Shown here in pieces: positions 20,870 through 33,189 of a stretch of DNA of 64,000 nucleotides (positions are counted from its first letter, which is position 1; every line of letters starts with the position of its first letter). Source of the DNA: Turnera subulata (Eukaryota; Streptophyta; Magnoliopsida; Malpighiales; Passifloraceae). Under the pieces are notes generated by a model. It worked only from the letters and a program-made list of their open reading frames with translations, searched no databases and was not told where the DNA came from. The stretch lies in assembly GCA_028386065.3 (NCBI GenBank), contig JAKUCV010007466.1, positions 1 to 64,000 on the forward strand, in the 5' to 3' direction. Both the position numbers and the translations under genes were made by a program.

Positions 20870-22850
20870 AACAAGAAGTTGGTTGATGAATTTATTATGT
20901 GGCATGACCGGTTGGGCCATCCTGGATCAATAATGATGCATAAAATTATTGAAAATTTATTTGGTCATTCATTAAAAAACCCAAAGTTTTTATAATCAAT
21001 GAATTTCCATGTATTTGCTTGCTGCAGAGGAAAATTAATTATTCTGTCTTCCTATGATGAGGTTGGCCTAGAATGACCAAAAAGTTTGGGAATAATTCAG
21101 GGACATGTACGCGGACTAATAAATCCGCCATGTTGACCATCTAGGTAATTTTATGGTTTTTAATTGATGCATCGACTAGATGGTCTATTGTGTACTTATT
21201 AGACGCAAGTTGGCATTTTGCACGCTTATTTTAATAATTAAGCCAATTGCTTACTATTAATTTGATGAAATTGTTTACCCAACATCAGGGGAAGAAAATA
21301 AGCAGTTGGCTCAAGAGATTATTGAAATACATATCAATATCTAGTTTTTTATCCTCGAACATATCTGTGTAAACCTGAAGTTCAGAAGAAGATTCATTTG
21401 CAAAATAATAGTAAGTCAATTGCCAGACATGTTTATAAAAAGTGTGACCAAATCTTATATACCAGCTGCAGATGCTCCTATTTGATGTTCCTGAAGAACA
21501 ATTAAAGTAAGCAAATGAATCTAAAGTACGCCAGAAGCGTGAAATATACTCGGTTCCAAAGAAAACAAAAATTCTCGATAGAGAAAAAGAAGCAGAGAGA
21601 TAAGATGGCCCCAATGAGAAAATAAGACCTCCAGTAGAGGTTCAAATTAAAAGTCCTCAAGAAGAGGAAAATCCTCCAGAAGAGGCTCTTGGCACAATTG
21701 ATAAAGTTCCAGAAATAACCTAGGTACTTGATATAAATGAAAATAATGAGATCTCAATTATGCAGTGTCAGGAATAAGATGAAACCGACGTGAAATAACC
21801 GTCGACGGAATATTTGTTTTATGTAATAGCGCTAAATATCATGAAAGAAAATGAGGATCATGAACCTACATCTATTGATGAATGTAGGCACAGAATGATT
21901 GGCAAAAATAGAGAAACACAATTAAGGCTGTATTGGACTCGCCTGTGAAGCGAGAAATTTTCCGGACCTGTAGTCCGTACACTAGATGGTGTAATACCGG
22001 TCGGTTGAAAATGGGTATTTGTGCGGAAAAGAAGTAAACAAAAGAAAAATAGTGAAGCACGACATATTGCACAATATTTTACCCAACGACCTAGTATTGA
22101 TAATGAAGAGATATATTCTCTTATGGTGGATGCAATTATTTTTAGTTTGATAAGTCTGGCATTGTATGAAAAAAATTAGAAATGCATCAAATGGATGCTC
22201 TTACAGCCTATATTTTTATGGATCTATAAGTCATGACATATGCATGAGAATCCCTGAAGGATTCAAGTTGCTTGAAGCAACTAATTCCCGGGAATATACA
22301 AAATTAAGCTAAATTGATTTTTACATGGTTTAAACCAATTTGAGTATGTATAATATAAATTTATTATTGCTTATGTTGATGATTCATATCTATATGTCAA
22401 TTTCTATTTTTGTGATTTAAATATTATTGGAACTCCTGAAGTAGCTTCCAAATGCCGTGCTATGTTTCAATAAAGGATTTGAGATGAAAAATCTCATAAA
22501 AAAATTAGATTGATCCTGAAGTACCCTATCAAAGTGCAATTTATCTTGCTAGTAACGTAAAGCCTGAAGCTTTGACATAAACCTATAGGCAAGGTATGAC
22601 TGTGCCCTCATCTTCGAGATATAATGAATGTGATATTATATTAACCCTGTAAGCCCGAAGAGAATATAGTTGGTTTTTCATATGCAGGTCCTTTATTTGA
22701 TCCACAAAAGCACAGAAAAACATATGCTACAACTTTACACATGAAGCTGCTATATCATTGCGACCATAAAAGCAAGATAGCGAGGAAGAAGTTCTAACAA
22801 CGAATTATGAAGATAATGCTGCCTACATTGCCCAATTAAAGTAGTGATGT
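20870..22850 (+). pseudogene. Copia pol remnants (integrase, RT, RNase H)
   Basis: Fragments in changing frames show EFIMWHDRLGHP (GAG-pre-integrase, near 20890), an RT active-site patch AYVDDSYLY (near 22370) and an RNase H-like tail (near 22690-22850). Most of the integrase core and RT is deleted. Confidence 0.7.
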
Positions 22851-23091
22851 ATCAAAAGTGATCGGACAAAGCATACGTCACCAAATGTCACCAAAAGTTG
22901 ACAAGGATGATTGGCATGCAACGAAATCAAGAGATCAAGAGAGGCCAAAATGACGGGGAGTAGAATACGCACTGCACTCTTTTTTCCTTCATCAAGTTTT
23001 TACCCACTGGGTTTTTCTTGGTAAGGTTTTTTAATAAGGCAGTTCTCCCTAAACGTATTCTACCCAACACACAATGACATCCAAGGGGGAG

Positions 23092-23286
23092 TGTTATAAA
23101 TAAAATGTGAATGTCATTGTTTTACTGTGACACCCACCTAACACGTCGCCCTTTCCTTCTCCCCTCTTATATATCTGTATAATGACATGCTCTTTGCAGA
23201 GATGAATGAATGAAAAACCAGTATGCTTATAGCCATTCTTCTTCTCTTTCTTCTACTTCATTTTAACAAATACCTATTTTACAACA
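23092..23286 (+). repeat. 3' LTR of Copia copy 1
   Basis: It starts tgttataaat right after the polypurine tract (ccaagggggag) and ends tattttacaaca. It contains a TATA-like run (ttatatatctgta, about 23167-23179). Confidence 0.7.
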
Positions 23287-23782
23287 GGATACAAGTCAAT
23301 CAAATTCACGGCCTTCCTGATCTTGATTGATTGATTATCCAAACAGGAAGAAGTTGCCTGGAACCAAACCGAAAATGAATTCTTTTTGTTCTTCACCGAA
23401 AATGTTTTTTTTTTATTTTGACAAAAGCGAAAATGAATTAACACATCTTGTCCCACAATCGGAAATAATTTCTAGTAAAAACTGCAACAAGGATGAATAG
23501 GCTTTACGCCCAAAAGTCTCCCTCTATTTGTCAAAATTGTTCAATTCGTCCTTCATCTTTTAAATTCCTTTAATTCAATGTTTGTATTTGTCAAAATTAT
23601 TCAATTCACCTCAAGCTAACATTAATTAAAACTTTATAATTAATTAAATTTACTCTTCGTCTTTATATAAATTCTAAATGTTTAATGCCTTTTGTCTTAT
23701 ATAATATCTGATTTCGTGAAAACTTAATTTACACTCAATTTTCTAAAGAAGAAAAGAAGATGTTTTCTTGTCTTGACTTGGG
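23287..23782. other. intergenic sequence between Copia copy 1 and the SINE
   Basis: No gene is seen. Two versions of a phrase tttgtcaaaatt.ttcaatt occur near 23530 and 23588. Confidence 0.5.
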
Positions 23783-23798
23783 ATGAATGGAATAATTT

Positions 23799-23983
23799 TT
23801 TTTTTGGTTTCCCATCCGGTATCTGGAGCTTTGCCCCGACTAATACGGTCGACCTGCATCGCGCACCTAGGTATGGTGGGTGAGTCTCCCAATAGGGATT
23901 TTCTACGTTCACGAGGACTCGAACCCGAGACCTCGGTTAAGCAGAACCAAGTCGCTTACCACTTAGACCAACCCTACATTGGT
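23799..23983 (-). mobile_element. tRNA-derived SINE, copy 2, with perfect 16-bp TSD
   Basis: On the minus strand it shows an A-box-like stretch (tggtctaagtggtaag), a good B-box (gggttcgagtcc), the family tail ctccagataccggatgggaa and an A-run (poly(T) at about 23796-23805 on the plus strand). The TSD atgaatggaataattt is identical at 23783-23798 and 23984-23999. The intact B-box and perfect TSD make it younger than copy 1. Confidence 0.92.
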
Positions 23984-24199
23984 ATGAATGGAATAATTTC
24001 AACCAAAGGAAAGGGGTGAATTGAACAATTTTTTTTTTTGGGAAAAGGATTATGCCAAGCAGGCGATCATTAATTCACAAAATTACTTACATCAAAAGAA
24101 AGCGGGGAAACTGTTTCCTAGTACATCGCAGTGTAAGTTGGTCAAAATAATATCAAGTGGGACTTGTAAAACATTCACACCCCTGCCAATTTTGCAATG

Positions 24200-27100
24200 G
24201 CATTGGCACAATGGTTAGCATCTTTGTACACTTTCCTAAACTCACATCCCACTCCTTTTCCTGGCTTTCATCCTTTGATTCCAGCATAACCATAACCTCC
24301 TAGGATTCCACCTCGACTTCAATTCTTCTAAATCCCTGTTCCCATCCTAGTTCCAAAAGTGATTTCAGTCCCCACAATTCCGCTTGAGTGATAGAGCAGA
24401 TACCGATGTTTAGAGCCACACCTCCAAGCCATTCCCATGGAGCCCCTAATGAGCCCCTTGCTATAGCGTGACCTGAGACAGTATCCACAATCCCAGCAGA
24501 ATTTAGATTAACTGCCTGAGCAGGCGGCGCCCTCCATTGGGTTCTCCCTGGGCTTTCCTCATCCTCCGTCCACGATTTCAACAGGTCCTTCTCCTCAGCC
24601 CATTGAACCTCCTTTGCTTTCATCAAAACAAGGGTCCCTGGATTGTGAATCCTCTTGGGAATCTCAGCAAAAATTAATTCCTTCCTCCACTGCCACAGCA
24701 GGTAGCATGCCGACACAAAAATAGTGCTCCACTCTAATCCATCCATGGTGGTGCGTTGCAGCCTCAAATTATCACACACCCATTGTCTCACATCACTTGT
24801 AAAAAATTCCCTCACCTGTAGGGTGACGTGAAAAGAGTTCGAGAGACTAAATGCCAATGGACAGACTCTCATGACATGCATTACCGTCTCCTCCCTCCCA
24901 TCACACCTCACACATCCTCCATTATTCGTCATCCTCCTTACTCTCTGGGTGTTGGTGAGGAGCTTATCTTGAAACATAAGCCATAGGAATCCTTTGAGCC
25001 TTTGTGGCCCTCTCCAGCCCCAAATCAGATCCCACGCCTTGTCAGTTACCGGCCAAGTATCTTCCTCCAGGTAATTATAGGCAAATTTTGTGGTGAACTT
25101 CCCATTTGCAGTAGAAGCCCAGCCAATGCGATCCGCCCCTTGAGCAGCGTTAGGATGATTCGCTGCCATTATCTCATGCACAGCATAGTCCGGTAGCCTG
25201 CTCATGAATTTCCCCCACTCCCATCTCGTCTCATCAGAGTGGTAAGCTGCCACCAGATCATCAACCTGGATAGGAGGTACTGGCAGGTTAGCCAATTCCA
25301 TCAAGGGGCCGCTTGGCGTCCACTTGTCAGCCCAGAATTTAGTAGTTTGACCATCACCTATCCTCCAATCAAGGCATTGGTAAACTGCACTCCACACGTC
25401 ACAGATGGCTCTCCATGTGTGTGAGCCTTGCTTTTTCTTCAATTCCTTTAGGATCCTTTCTTGCTTTTGCATGTACTTGGCTCTAACCACCTTAACCCAA
25501 AGGGCGTCAGGTCGGGTGATTAGTGACCAAGCTAACTTCATAATTAAAGCATTATTGTAGGACCTCAGTCTTCTTAGGTTTAGGCCACCACATCTCCTCG
25601 GTAGTGGTACAGTCTCCCAGTTGACAAGGTGGGTTTTCTTACAATCCTCGGTGGAGCCCCAAATAAAGTTCCTACACAGGTTCTCGATCCTATCGCATAT
25701 CGAAGCGGGGATCTTCATAGTTTGCATTGTGTATATTGGCAAGGCTGCCAAAACCGACTGTGTCAATATGATTCTCCCAGCTAAGGAGAGGTGTTTAGCT
25801 TGCCATCCACTTAGCCAGCTCTGAACCGATTGGACAATGTGGTGCACTGACTGATCGTTCACCCTCTCATGCAAAACAGGTACCCGTACTTCCCCAAGTC
25901 CGCCGTCAGCTTGAAACCCAAACCGCGACTAAGTTGCCTTGCCAAAACTGGGGAAACATTTTTTTAGCCGAATATCCTGGTTTTAGCCTTACTGACCTTC
26001 TGTCCCGAGTAACGACAGAAGGTGTCTAGACATTGGGAGATGGCCGCGACTTGGTCCAGATTTGCCTCCGCGAAAAGAATGAGATCGTCTTGAAAGAGGG
26101 TGTGGGACAATCTCGGCCCATTCCGACTCAAGTGTATGGGCCTCCATGCCTTCCTCCCTACTGCCTCTGTTATCAGCAGACTCAATTTCTCCATACAAAA
26201 GACAAACAAGTATGGGAAAATTGGGTCCCCTTGCCTTAAGCCTCTAGAAGGACTAAAAGCTTCAGAAATCTCTCCATTCCAATTCACATAAATTCGGCTA
26301 GTAGTGAGACATGCCATGATAGCCTCTCTCATATCACACGGAATTCCTGCATCCTCCATATTCTGATGAACTCCCATCTCACTTGGATATATGCTTTTTC
26401 AAGGTCCACCTTTATTGCAATGAACCCTGCACCCGTCAACTTCCTCTTCATGGAGTGTATTACCTCCTGCACAAGTATGATGTTGTCCATGATAAATCTC
26501 CTTGGGACAAAGCTCGCTTGCGTGGGAGATATAATGCCACTTAACACAATCTTAAGTCGGTTTGCAAGTATTTTCGAGACCACTTTATAGGACACATTAC
26601 AGAGTCCCAGTGGTTAGAATTGGGCCATCGACTGTGGTCGCTCCACATTGGGTATGAGAGTCAGGATGGTATCATTTGTTCCTTCATCCCAAGTATATAA
26701 CTGAAAAAATTGGAACACCATCTTGCAGAGACTGCCTCCAACCACTTGCCACCGGTTTTGAAAAAAATAATGCATGCATTCCATCAGGGCCTGGGGCCTT
26801 GAGTGGCCCAATCTAGAACAAAGTCTTCCTCACCTCCTCCTCAATAATGGGCAGCTGCAGCAATGCAACCTTAGCTTCTGGGATTTTTGGGAACAATCCT
26901 TAAAGGGGAATGGCCGCTTGGGTTGGCTGGTCATCCACATATAAATCCTGGTAAAAGCTTACTGCCATCTCCTTTAACCTGTCCGGCTCAGTTACCCAAA
27001 GCCCCTGATTGTCCTTCAGTGCTGATATTTTGTTACGCCCTTTACAGACCTTAACAGTGGAGTGGAAGTCCGAAGTATTTCTGTCACCGCACCGCAGCCA

Positions 27101-28123
27101 TTTGCATCTTGACTGCTGGTACCAGTCCCATTCTTCCTGCGCCAGAATTTTATCCAATTCGCTTCTCAGTTCAATCTCCAGGTTAGATAAGAACTGTGAT
27201 GGCTTCTTGTCCAGGTAGTTTTATATCCCCTGAAGTCTTGCTAGCAGTCTCTTTTTGTTGGCCAAATAGCCCCTAAAGGTTGCCCTCTGCCATCTCCGAA
27301 GTTTGATCGTGAACCTCTCTAGTGCGGTGGCCCAATTTTGGTTTGCATCCCAATTCTGTTGCACAAATTCCTCAAATTCTCTGTGGGTTGTCCATGAAGC
27401 CCGGAATAGGAATCTGCTTGGTAGTTGATTGTTAGTGTTAGTCCCCTCTAGTCTGATCAGTAGGGGCCTGTGGTCCGAATGAAAGAAAGGGAGGTGGAAT
27501 ACTTCTGCCAGTGGGTAGGCAGTCGCCCACTCTGCGTTCCCCAGGGCCCAATCCAGTCGCTTCTTCAAGTTCCCTCTGTTCCAAGTGTAAGCTGGCCCAG
27601 AGTACCCCAAGTCCAATATCCCTGCATTCAATAAACATCCCTGGAAATCACGTGTACTGTAAGAAGCGATGCGTCTGCGACTTGTGCTTTCAGAAAGACA
27701 GAGAGTTGCATTGAAATTCCCCACTATTATCCAAGGTTCAGAAATTGTGGTTGCCAGCGTCTCTAGGTTCTGCCACAAACACTTACGCGGCGCGACGCTG
27801 GGACTGCCATATACCGCCGTAAACAGAAGGGACCCCATGTTGTGCATACCTGCATATGGACAAACTGTGCGTTACTCACCAAGATCCGCAACGACACCAG
27901 ATTCTCTTTCCACAGGACCCAAATCCCTCCGGAGAATCCTCGGGCTTCCAACCTTTGGGACCTTCTGAATCCCAGTTTCCGAACAACTTTGTCAGCCTTT
28001 GCACCACTTATACAAGGCTCGACAATTACAACTATCATAGGCTTATACTGTTGGGTAAAACACTTCAGTGCTCTAGTGGGTCTTCGCCGCCCCTTGGCAA
28101 TTCCAAAGGAATACTAGATTCAT
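24200..28123 (-). pseudogene. LINE ORF2: endonuclease, reverse transcriptase, zf-RVT, RNase H
   Basis: ORF2 begins near 28123 with the endonuclease motif LWNCQGAA. The endonuclease continues through 27847-27221 with GNFNATL and SDHRPLL. RT lies at 26595-25964 with VDLEKAY, GLRQGDP and FQDDLILF, where FADD is usual. Residues from 25874 to 24300 give the RT thumb, a zf-RVT zinc domain (CVRCDGREETVMHVMRVCP) and the start of an RNase H (ITQAELWGLKSLLELGW). Stops and frameshifts separate these blocks. It would have driven target-primed reverse transcription; it is now inactive. Confidence 0.9.
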
Positions 28124-28702
28124 AAAGACAAGGGGTTGGGGTCCGAGAGACCCTGGGCGTGGGTGCTCCCGATTGTGTCTCCAGCCTCCTCTTCCTCCAT
28201 ACTCATCTCCTCATCTTCAATCATTGTCTCCCCTTCCTCAGCCACTGGGCCCAAGTCACCTCTTTGGTCGCGTCGCTTGAAAGCAGGAAGCTTACCTCTC
28301 TTAATAACCAGCCCCCAAGAGGGACCAGTAGTGGTAGGTGGTGTAGTCGCATTCTCCTCCTCTATGTAATTGAGGTCTGGAGGTTTCGGCTTATGTTTAG
28401 TCCTTTTCAAAGGGGATATGCTTGGGTTCAGGGATGCTTGAGTCCGCCTACTTAGTTCCGTAGCAGATTCCGCCTCCTCTCTGGTAAGAACAGACTTCAA
28501 GGGAGCGGAATCGGCTGGAACTACAGTATGCTGCCTCTGGTTACTTGGGGTTCTACTGGGGGAGGTTCTCTGTGTTTGGTTCTGGTGAGGTGCTGTTTGA
28601 TGGGCAATGGATGTATTTATTGGACCTAGGGATGAACTTAAGGCAATCTGGTTAGGGCATTTTTGGAGGATGAAATTAGGCTTTTGTTTACCCTTAGGTT
28701 GG
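28124..28702 (-). pseudogene. LINE ORF1 C-terminal part
   Basis: The frame from 28500 to 28120 is acidic, Thr- and Pro-rich, with basic patches (TKHKPKPPDL) and lies directly upstream of ORF2. It joins the piece at 30485-30848 across the solo LTR and forms the disordered tail of ORF1. Confidence 0.6.
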
Positions 28703-30479
28703 TGATAGCGTTTTTAACCCACACTAAACACTACGATTAACCTGCAAGCGCACAGTGTCTGTTATAGCAATCAAGGTCGATCCCACAGAGAACAGTTTAA
28801 GTACTACGTCAATAACAACTTGTGATTATTTAGAAAGATCAATTATTGATGAGAGTTGGTAGCTAAAATCGAAATTAACAAAGTAATAAAAAGAAAAAGT
28901 AAAATCGGCAAAGGGTAATTGATGTCGAGTAAAGCAATAATAAAAACAACCTAGGAGTTTGGGGTTCACGCAATCACTACTTATGCAAATAATATATTCG
29001 GTTATGATCTTGGATGTCTATTGATTATTGTAGGCTAATTGTCTTAAAGTATTAACTCTCAGCTCTCGCATGTTGAATCAATTATTCAGTCCATAACTAC
29101 CTAGTTCTCACTAGCAGAGTCTATAACTAAATTCATTAAGCATAGACAATTTATCAACCTTAAGAATAACTATCAGCTTTCGCATCTCTAGTCTTCTAAT
29201 CAATCTATGATGTTCAGATCTAAAACCTAATCAATAACTCAGTTCTCGCATGTTGCCATCAACAAAGATTCAGATCTAAATTAATGTAAACTTGGTGATC
29301 AAGCAAGCAACAAACAATTCAGCACATATAGATCAAACAAACACAACAGATTCCAAGAACAACATCCGAATATAATTATAAAAATATTAGAGTAATTGGC
29401 TACATCCATAATCCTAAATTAAGAGATTATTTCCTCATAAAAATAATAAAAAAAAATCAACACAAGAATTTATCATGGAATCAAATAACAGAAAAACCGA
29501 ATAAAGGAGAAGGTGTAGTCGATTTCTGCAGAAAGATTGGTGTCGACTTCTACAGCTCCTTGATCTTGAATTTTGTGCTTCTGAAACTGATGATGTTGTG
29601 TCTCTAGATCTTCAATATCTTGCTGGAAAGTTGAGGGGAATAATCTTTGAGCCTTGATACAGGAATCGACACCACCTAGAGGATCAAAAAGAGAAGAAAC
29701 CCTAACCCTACTAGTGTGTGCGACTTAAACCCTAAATAATTTGGCAGAGCTTCGCCCTCTGAACTCGGCCTCCTCAATATGACGCCTCTAGGGGTATATT
29801 TATAGTAGTTTTAGTGCTGGAGGTCGTCCAAGGGTCTCCTTCTTTGAATGGTAATTAAATTCCTTGACTTGCACTCCAAGTTGGATTTTGCCTGTTTTCT
29901 GACCCGAAAATTGGACGGCACTTATCGACAAGAAGACGTCCGAACTGGGTGTTGGATTCTTCTACAAAGTTCTAGCAAATTCTCTAAGCTTTGTTTTCAT
30001 AAAACAAACTACTCAATTGGACTTCTGTAGCTACAGATATCGTCAAAGCACTGGGCCTGGGTTGGTGCAGCAAAATCTGCATCTTGGGCTGGATTAAAAT
30101 AATTACTGCTCCTTGTAAACTCATCCAAAAATTATTAATATTAATCCATAGAAAGATCTAGAAGTCTAGTTTTGTCTCCAATTGGTCTCACTTAATTTAG
30201 ATGCCTATAACTCACGAAATCATCAAAATAGTCGGCTGTGCTCACTGCAGAAAGTTTTCTAAATTGGGTCTGGTTTCCAAACTTGGCTAAAAAGCATCCA
30301 TTCTTCAAATAAAATCGATTTTCACCTGTAAAACACTTAATAAACAATATTAAAGTACTAATTGACACAATGCATGAAAATACACAATAATATAAAAGAT
30401 TATACACATAATCGACCAAGAATACATAGTAAAAGCCATTCAAAACCATCATAAAAATACTAACATTTAGATGTTATCA
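28703..30479. mobile_element. solo LTR, 1777 bp, inserted in the LINE
   Basis: It begins tgatagcg and ends gatgttatca. The perfect 5-bp TSD gttgg lies at 28698-28702 and 30480-30484. It is AT-rich with no coding capacity. The LINE reading resumes on both sides. The family is not assigned; orientation cannot be fixed without a parent element. Confidence 0.85.
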
Positions 30480-30484
30480 GTTGG

Positions 30485-30848
30485 TCAATGGTTGGGCTTT
30501 AGGTGGGTCAATGTTAGTGGTATCCTGCAAGGGGGTTCAGTTGTGGGCCGTCTGGTTGTCTTGTCTAGGTTTGTTCTGTGGGTTGGTAGTGTTACCTGGT
30601 TTGGGCTTCTTAGTAGTCTTCTTAATCTTGGGCCCCTTCTTACCTGCCACAGCAATCCACGGCCCCAGTCCTCCATCGTCTTTCTCTTCCACTCTGCCGT
30701 TGCTGTCTAGATCTTCACCCAGCACCTCGTATCTCGAGCCTGTAGCTTGGCCCCTGTACGGTTCCTCCGTTGTCTCACCGGCGCATTCATCCATGCACCC
30801 GCACCAGATCCGGTTCCACTCTCTGGTGGTGACTGCTCACCTACCTTG
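30485..30848 (-). pseudogene. LINE ORF1 middle segment
   Basis: The minus strand encodes a hydrophilic stretch with repeated K, G and N (WIAVAGKKGPKIKKTTKKP). It continues the ORF1 fragment that stops at the CRM element A right border (46557). Its right edge, ccttg at 30844-30848, is the left TSD of element A. Confidence 0.6.
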
Positions 30849-31680
30849 TGATGTAAGCAATCAAGCACCAAGTGGAGCTGATGAAGGAGATGGTGCCATT
30901 AGCTTACCTCAAGGACCAATCACACGGGCTCGATTAAAGATGATCAAGAATCACATGCTGCACTTTGTTAAAGCTTTGATAAATCAAGAATTGTAAGAAG
31001 ACAAGATGATCAAGCTTGGAGAAGAGTACAAGAAACCAACATGTGTATCTGTCATTGGAGAGGAAGCCTAGTCGACTGGAGCATGTGGGATCCATGTCGT
31101 CATATCTATTTTATTTAATATAGAGTTGCTGATTTTTATTATATAAAAACAATTAATATTTTCGGCATGGGTCTTTATTTTATTTGGGTTTATTTTTTTT
31201 GTTGGATTTAATTAGTCTAATATATTGTTGGATTAAAAGTCAAACCTAGTCCAACTAGGAGGTGTGTGGCCGACTTGGCCAAGGAGTTAGGAGACAAACT
31301 CCAAGTCGGCAAGGTTAGCTTGTGGCCGACTTTGGGTGCCTATATATAGGGTCTTTAGGGTTCTTTTTATAACACACGTTATTCTTGCTATTTGATATAA
31401 AAGTTTGATGTTTTTATTACCTTGGTTATTTGCAAGTAGAATTGATTTCTTCTTGTTTATTTGAGGGATTGTGTTTACTTATCAAGTGATTGATTTGCTT
31501 GTGGCGTATTCAAGATTCCTAGCTTTTATTACTCTATTGTTGCTTAACAACTTTGCTTTGTTTTGAGATGATAGAGGTATTTGCTGAAACCCTAATTTGG
31601 TTGAATTGGTTGCTGATCTTGGAGACTTTAATTGATTTGGAGGTGTTATCTAGCTTTGTTCTGGTAGTGTTGCCGTATCA
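30849..31680 (+). repeat. left LTR of CRM element A (collapsed copy)
   Basis: A complete 832-bp LTR with a TATA-like run tatatatagg at 31341-31350. It is followed not by a PBS but by LINE sequence. The CR-motif coding segment is present near 30890-30990. Confidence 0.9.
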
Positions 31681-32180
31681 CCCTGTCTTTTCCTTTTTCA
31701 ACCTCCGAACATCCCACATGATCCGAGGGACTAGAGGTGCTTGGCTGAGCTCTGGAGGGGCAAGCTTCCATGGTGTGGTTCGCGCTACCGCACTGGTAGC
31801 ATAGGGTTGGGAAGCCCTCATAAATCACCTTCTTCTCCTTTCCCCTAAACAAGATGGTACCTTTCAAAGGCTTCGTTAAATCTACTTCTACTGCGATTTT
31901 GGCAAACCGCCCCCTCTGGTACTCCCTGGTTGCATGATCTATCTTGACAGCCTCTCCAACCAGATCTCCGAAGGCATTCAGGATGCTTGGGTGGTAAGTG
32001 TGGAGTGGGATGTCCGGGAATCTCACCCACACCACCGCTCTGTCAACTTTACCCGAAGAGGCACAAAGCCCAGAATTCCAAGGGAAAACACATAGTGCAC
32101 TGTTAAACACAGACCAAGGTCCACCCACTAGACTATGCAGATAATCCCTCTTGTTAGCAAACTTGACCACAAAGAAGTTG
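31681..32180 (-). repeat. 500-bp duplicate of LINE ORF1
   Basis: This matches 46557-47056 base for base in length, with about a dozen substitutions by eye. On the minus strand it encodes the same ORF1 part (DUF4283-like RNA-binding region and CCHC knuckle CYQCGSANHTMEACP). At 32180 it switches abruptly into LTR sequence. Confidence 0.92.
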
Positions 32181-32393
32181 ATTGTTTTTACTTATCAAGT
32201 GATTGATTTGCTTGTGGCGTATTCAAGATTCCTAGCTTTTATTACTCTATTGTTGCTTAACAACTTTGCTCTGTTTTGAGGTGATAGAGATATTTGCTAA
32301 AACCCTAATTTGGTTGAATTGGTTTCTGAACTTGGAGACTTTGATTGATTTGGAGGTGCTATCTAGTTTGGTTCTGGTAGTGTTGTTGTATCA
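32181..32393 (+). repeat. truncated 5' LTR (last 213 bp) of CRM element A
   Basis: Starting at attgtttttac, this aligns without indels to the last 213 bp of the element A LTR (46344-46556). It ends gtatca-like (ttgtatca) and is followed directly by the PBS. It is the functional-position 5' LTR, lacking its first three quarters. Confidence 0.9.
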
Positions 32394-32396
32394 TCT

Positions 32397-32409
32397 TGGT
32401 AGCGGAGCC
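32397..32409 (+). promoter_or_regulatory. primer binding site of CRM element A
   Basis: The sequence tggtagcggagcc lies 3 bp after the LTR end. It resembles the initiator-tRNA-Met PBS tggtatcagagcc at 11 of 13 positions. Confidence 0.7.
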
Positions 32410-33189
32410 TAGGTATCAATTTCAACTACGTATCCCTTTACTTTCTGCAATTTAGTTTTCTATTCCTTGTGTTTTTAGTATTGCCAAAATTATATATATA
32501 AAAAAAAAATTCGATTTTTTGTTTTTTCTTTTATTATTGTTCTAGTCGATTTCAACTATCATAATATATATATAAAAAAAGGAAGTTGCTGCGATTGTTG
32601 TTGTTTGTCGATTTGGAAGAAAAGAAAAGTGTTACAATTTTTTGTGTTGTTGGTGTGATCGACTTGGGGGCAGCAAATTTGATTAAAAAAAAAGTGAAAT
32701 TGACTTAGCTTTGTTGGTTGGAGAATTCGACAAAAGTTGTTTGAATTGCAGGAATTTGCTTAATTGGGATACTTTCTGCGGGTTGTTAGGATATCTAGTT
32801 GGATAACTTTCTTTGATTCTGCTTATTTGTTGTATTTTTCTTTCAGCTTTTCTAATTGAGCAATCTTTGTCTCTTATTGTTCAATTACTAAAGAATCCTC
32901 ACATACAATTTTCTTGTTCCTTGTGTGTGACTATCTTTTCTTTCAGGAGCTAATTTTGCCTCTAGAGTTGAATTGTCTATTTTCTTGATAGGAAATCTTT
33001 GACTCTTTCTTGAAGTGTTGCAAGTTTGTTTAATTATTTGATAAGATTTACTGATCCTAAAGAATAAACAGAGTGAGATTTCAAGAGAGGTAAAAGGCGA
33101 GTGTTTCATCAAATTGCCACGAGAGCCAAATACGAGAGATACACGTGAGGAGTTTTTATTACTAACAAGTTTCTTGTAGGTATTATATC

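Larger units (their letters stand above)
17996..23286 (+). mobile_element. decayed Ty1/copia element, copy 1
   Basis: A short LTR pair (17996-18199 and 23092-23286) brackets Copia remnants in the right order. They are a PBS-like site after the 5' LTR (gttatcagcac, 18201-18211), a GC-rich leader, a gag fragment (MHLNANSLEDPIKEKN near 19132), a GAG-pre-integrase patch WHDRLGHP near 20903, an RT patch AYVDD near 22370, an RNase H tail near 22730, and the polypurine tract ccaagggggag at 23081-23091. Large deletions and many stops remove all function. No matching TSD is visible (aaatg versus ggata). An antisense LINE-derived ORF sits between gag and integrase. Confidence 0.8.
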
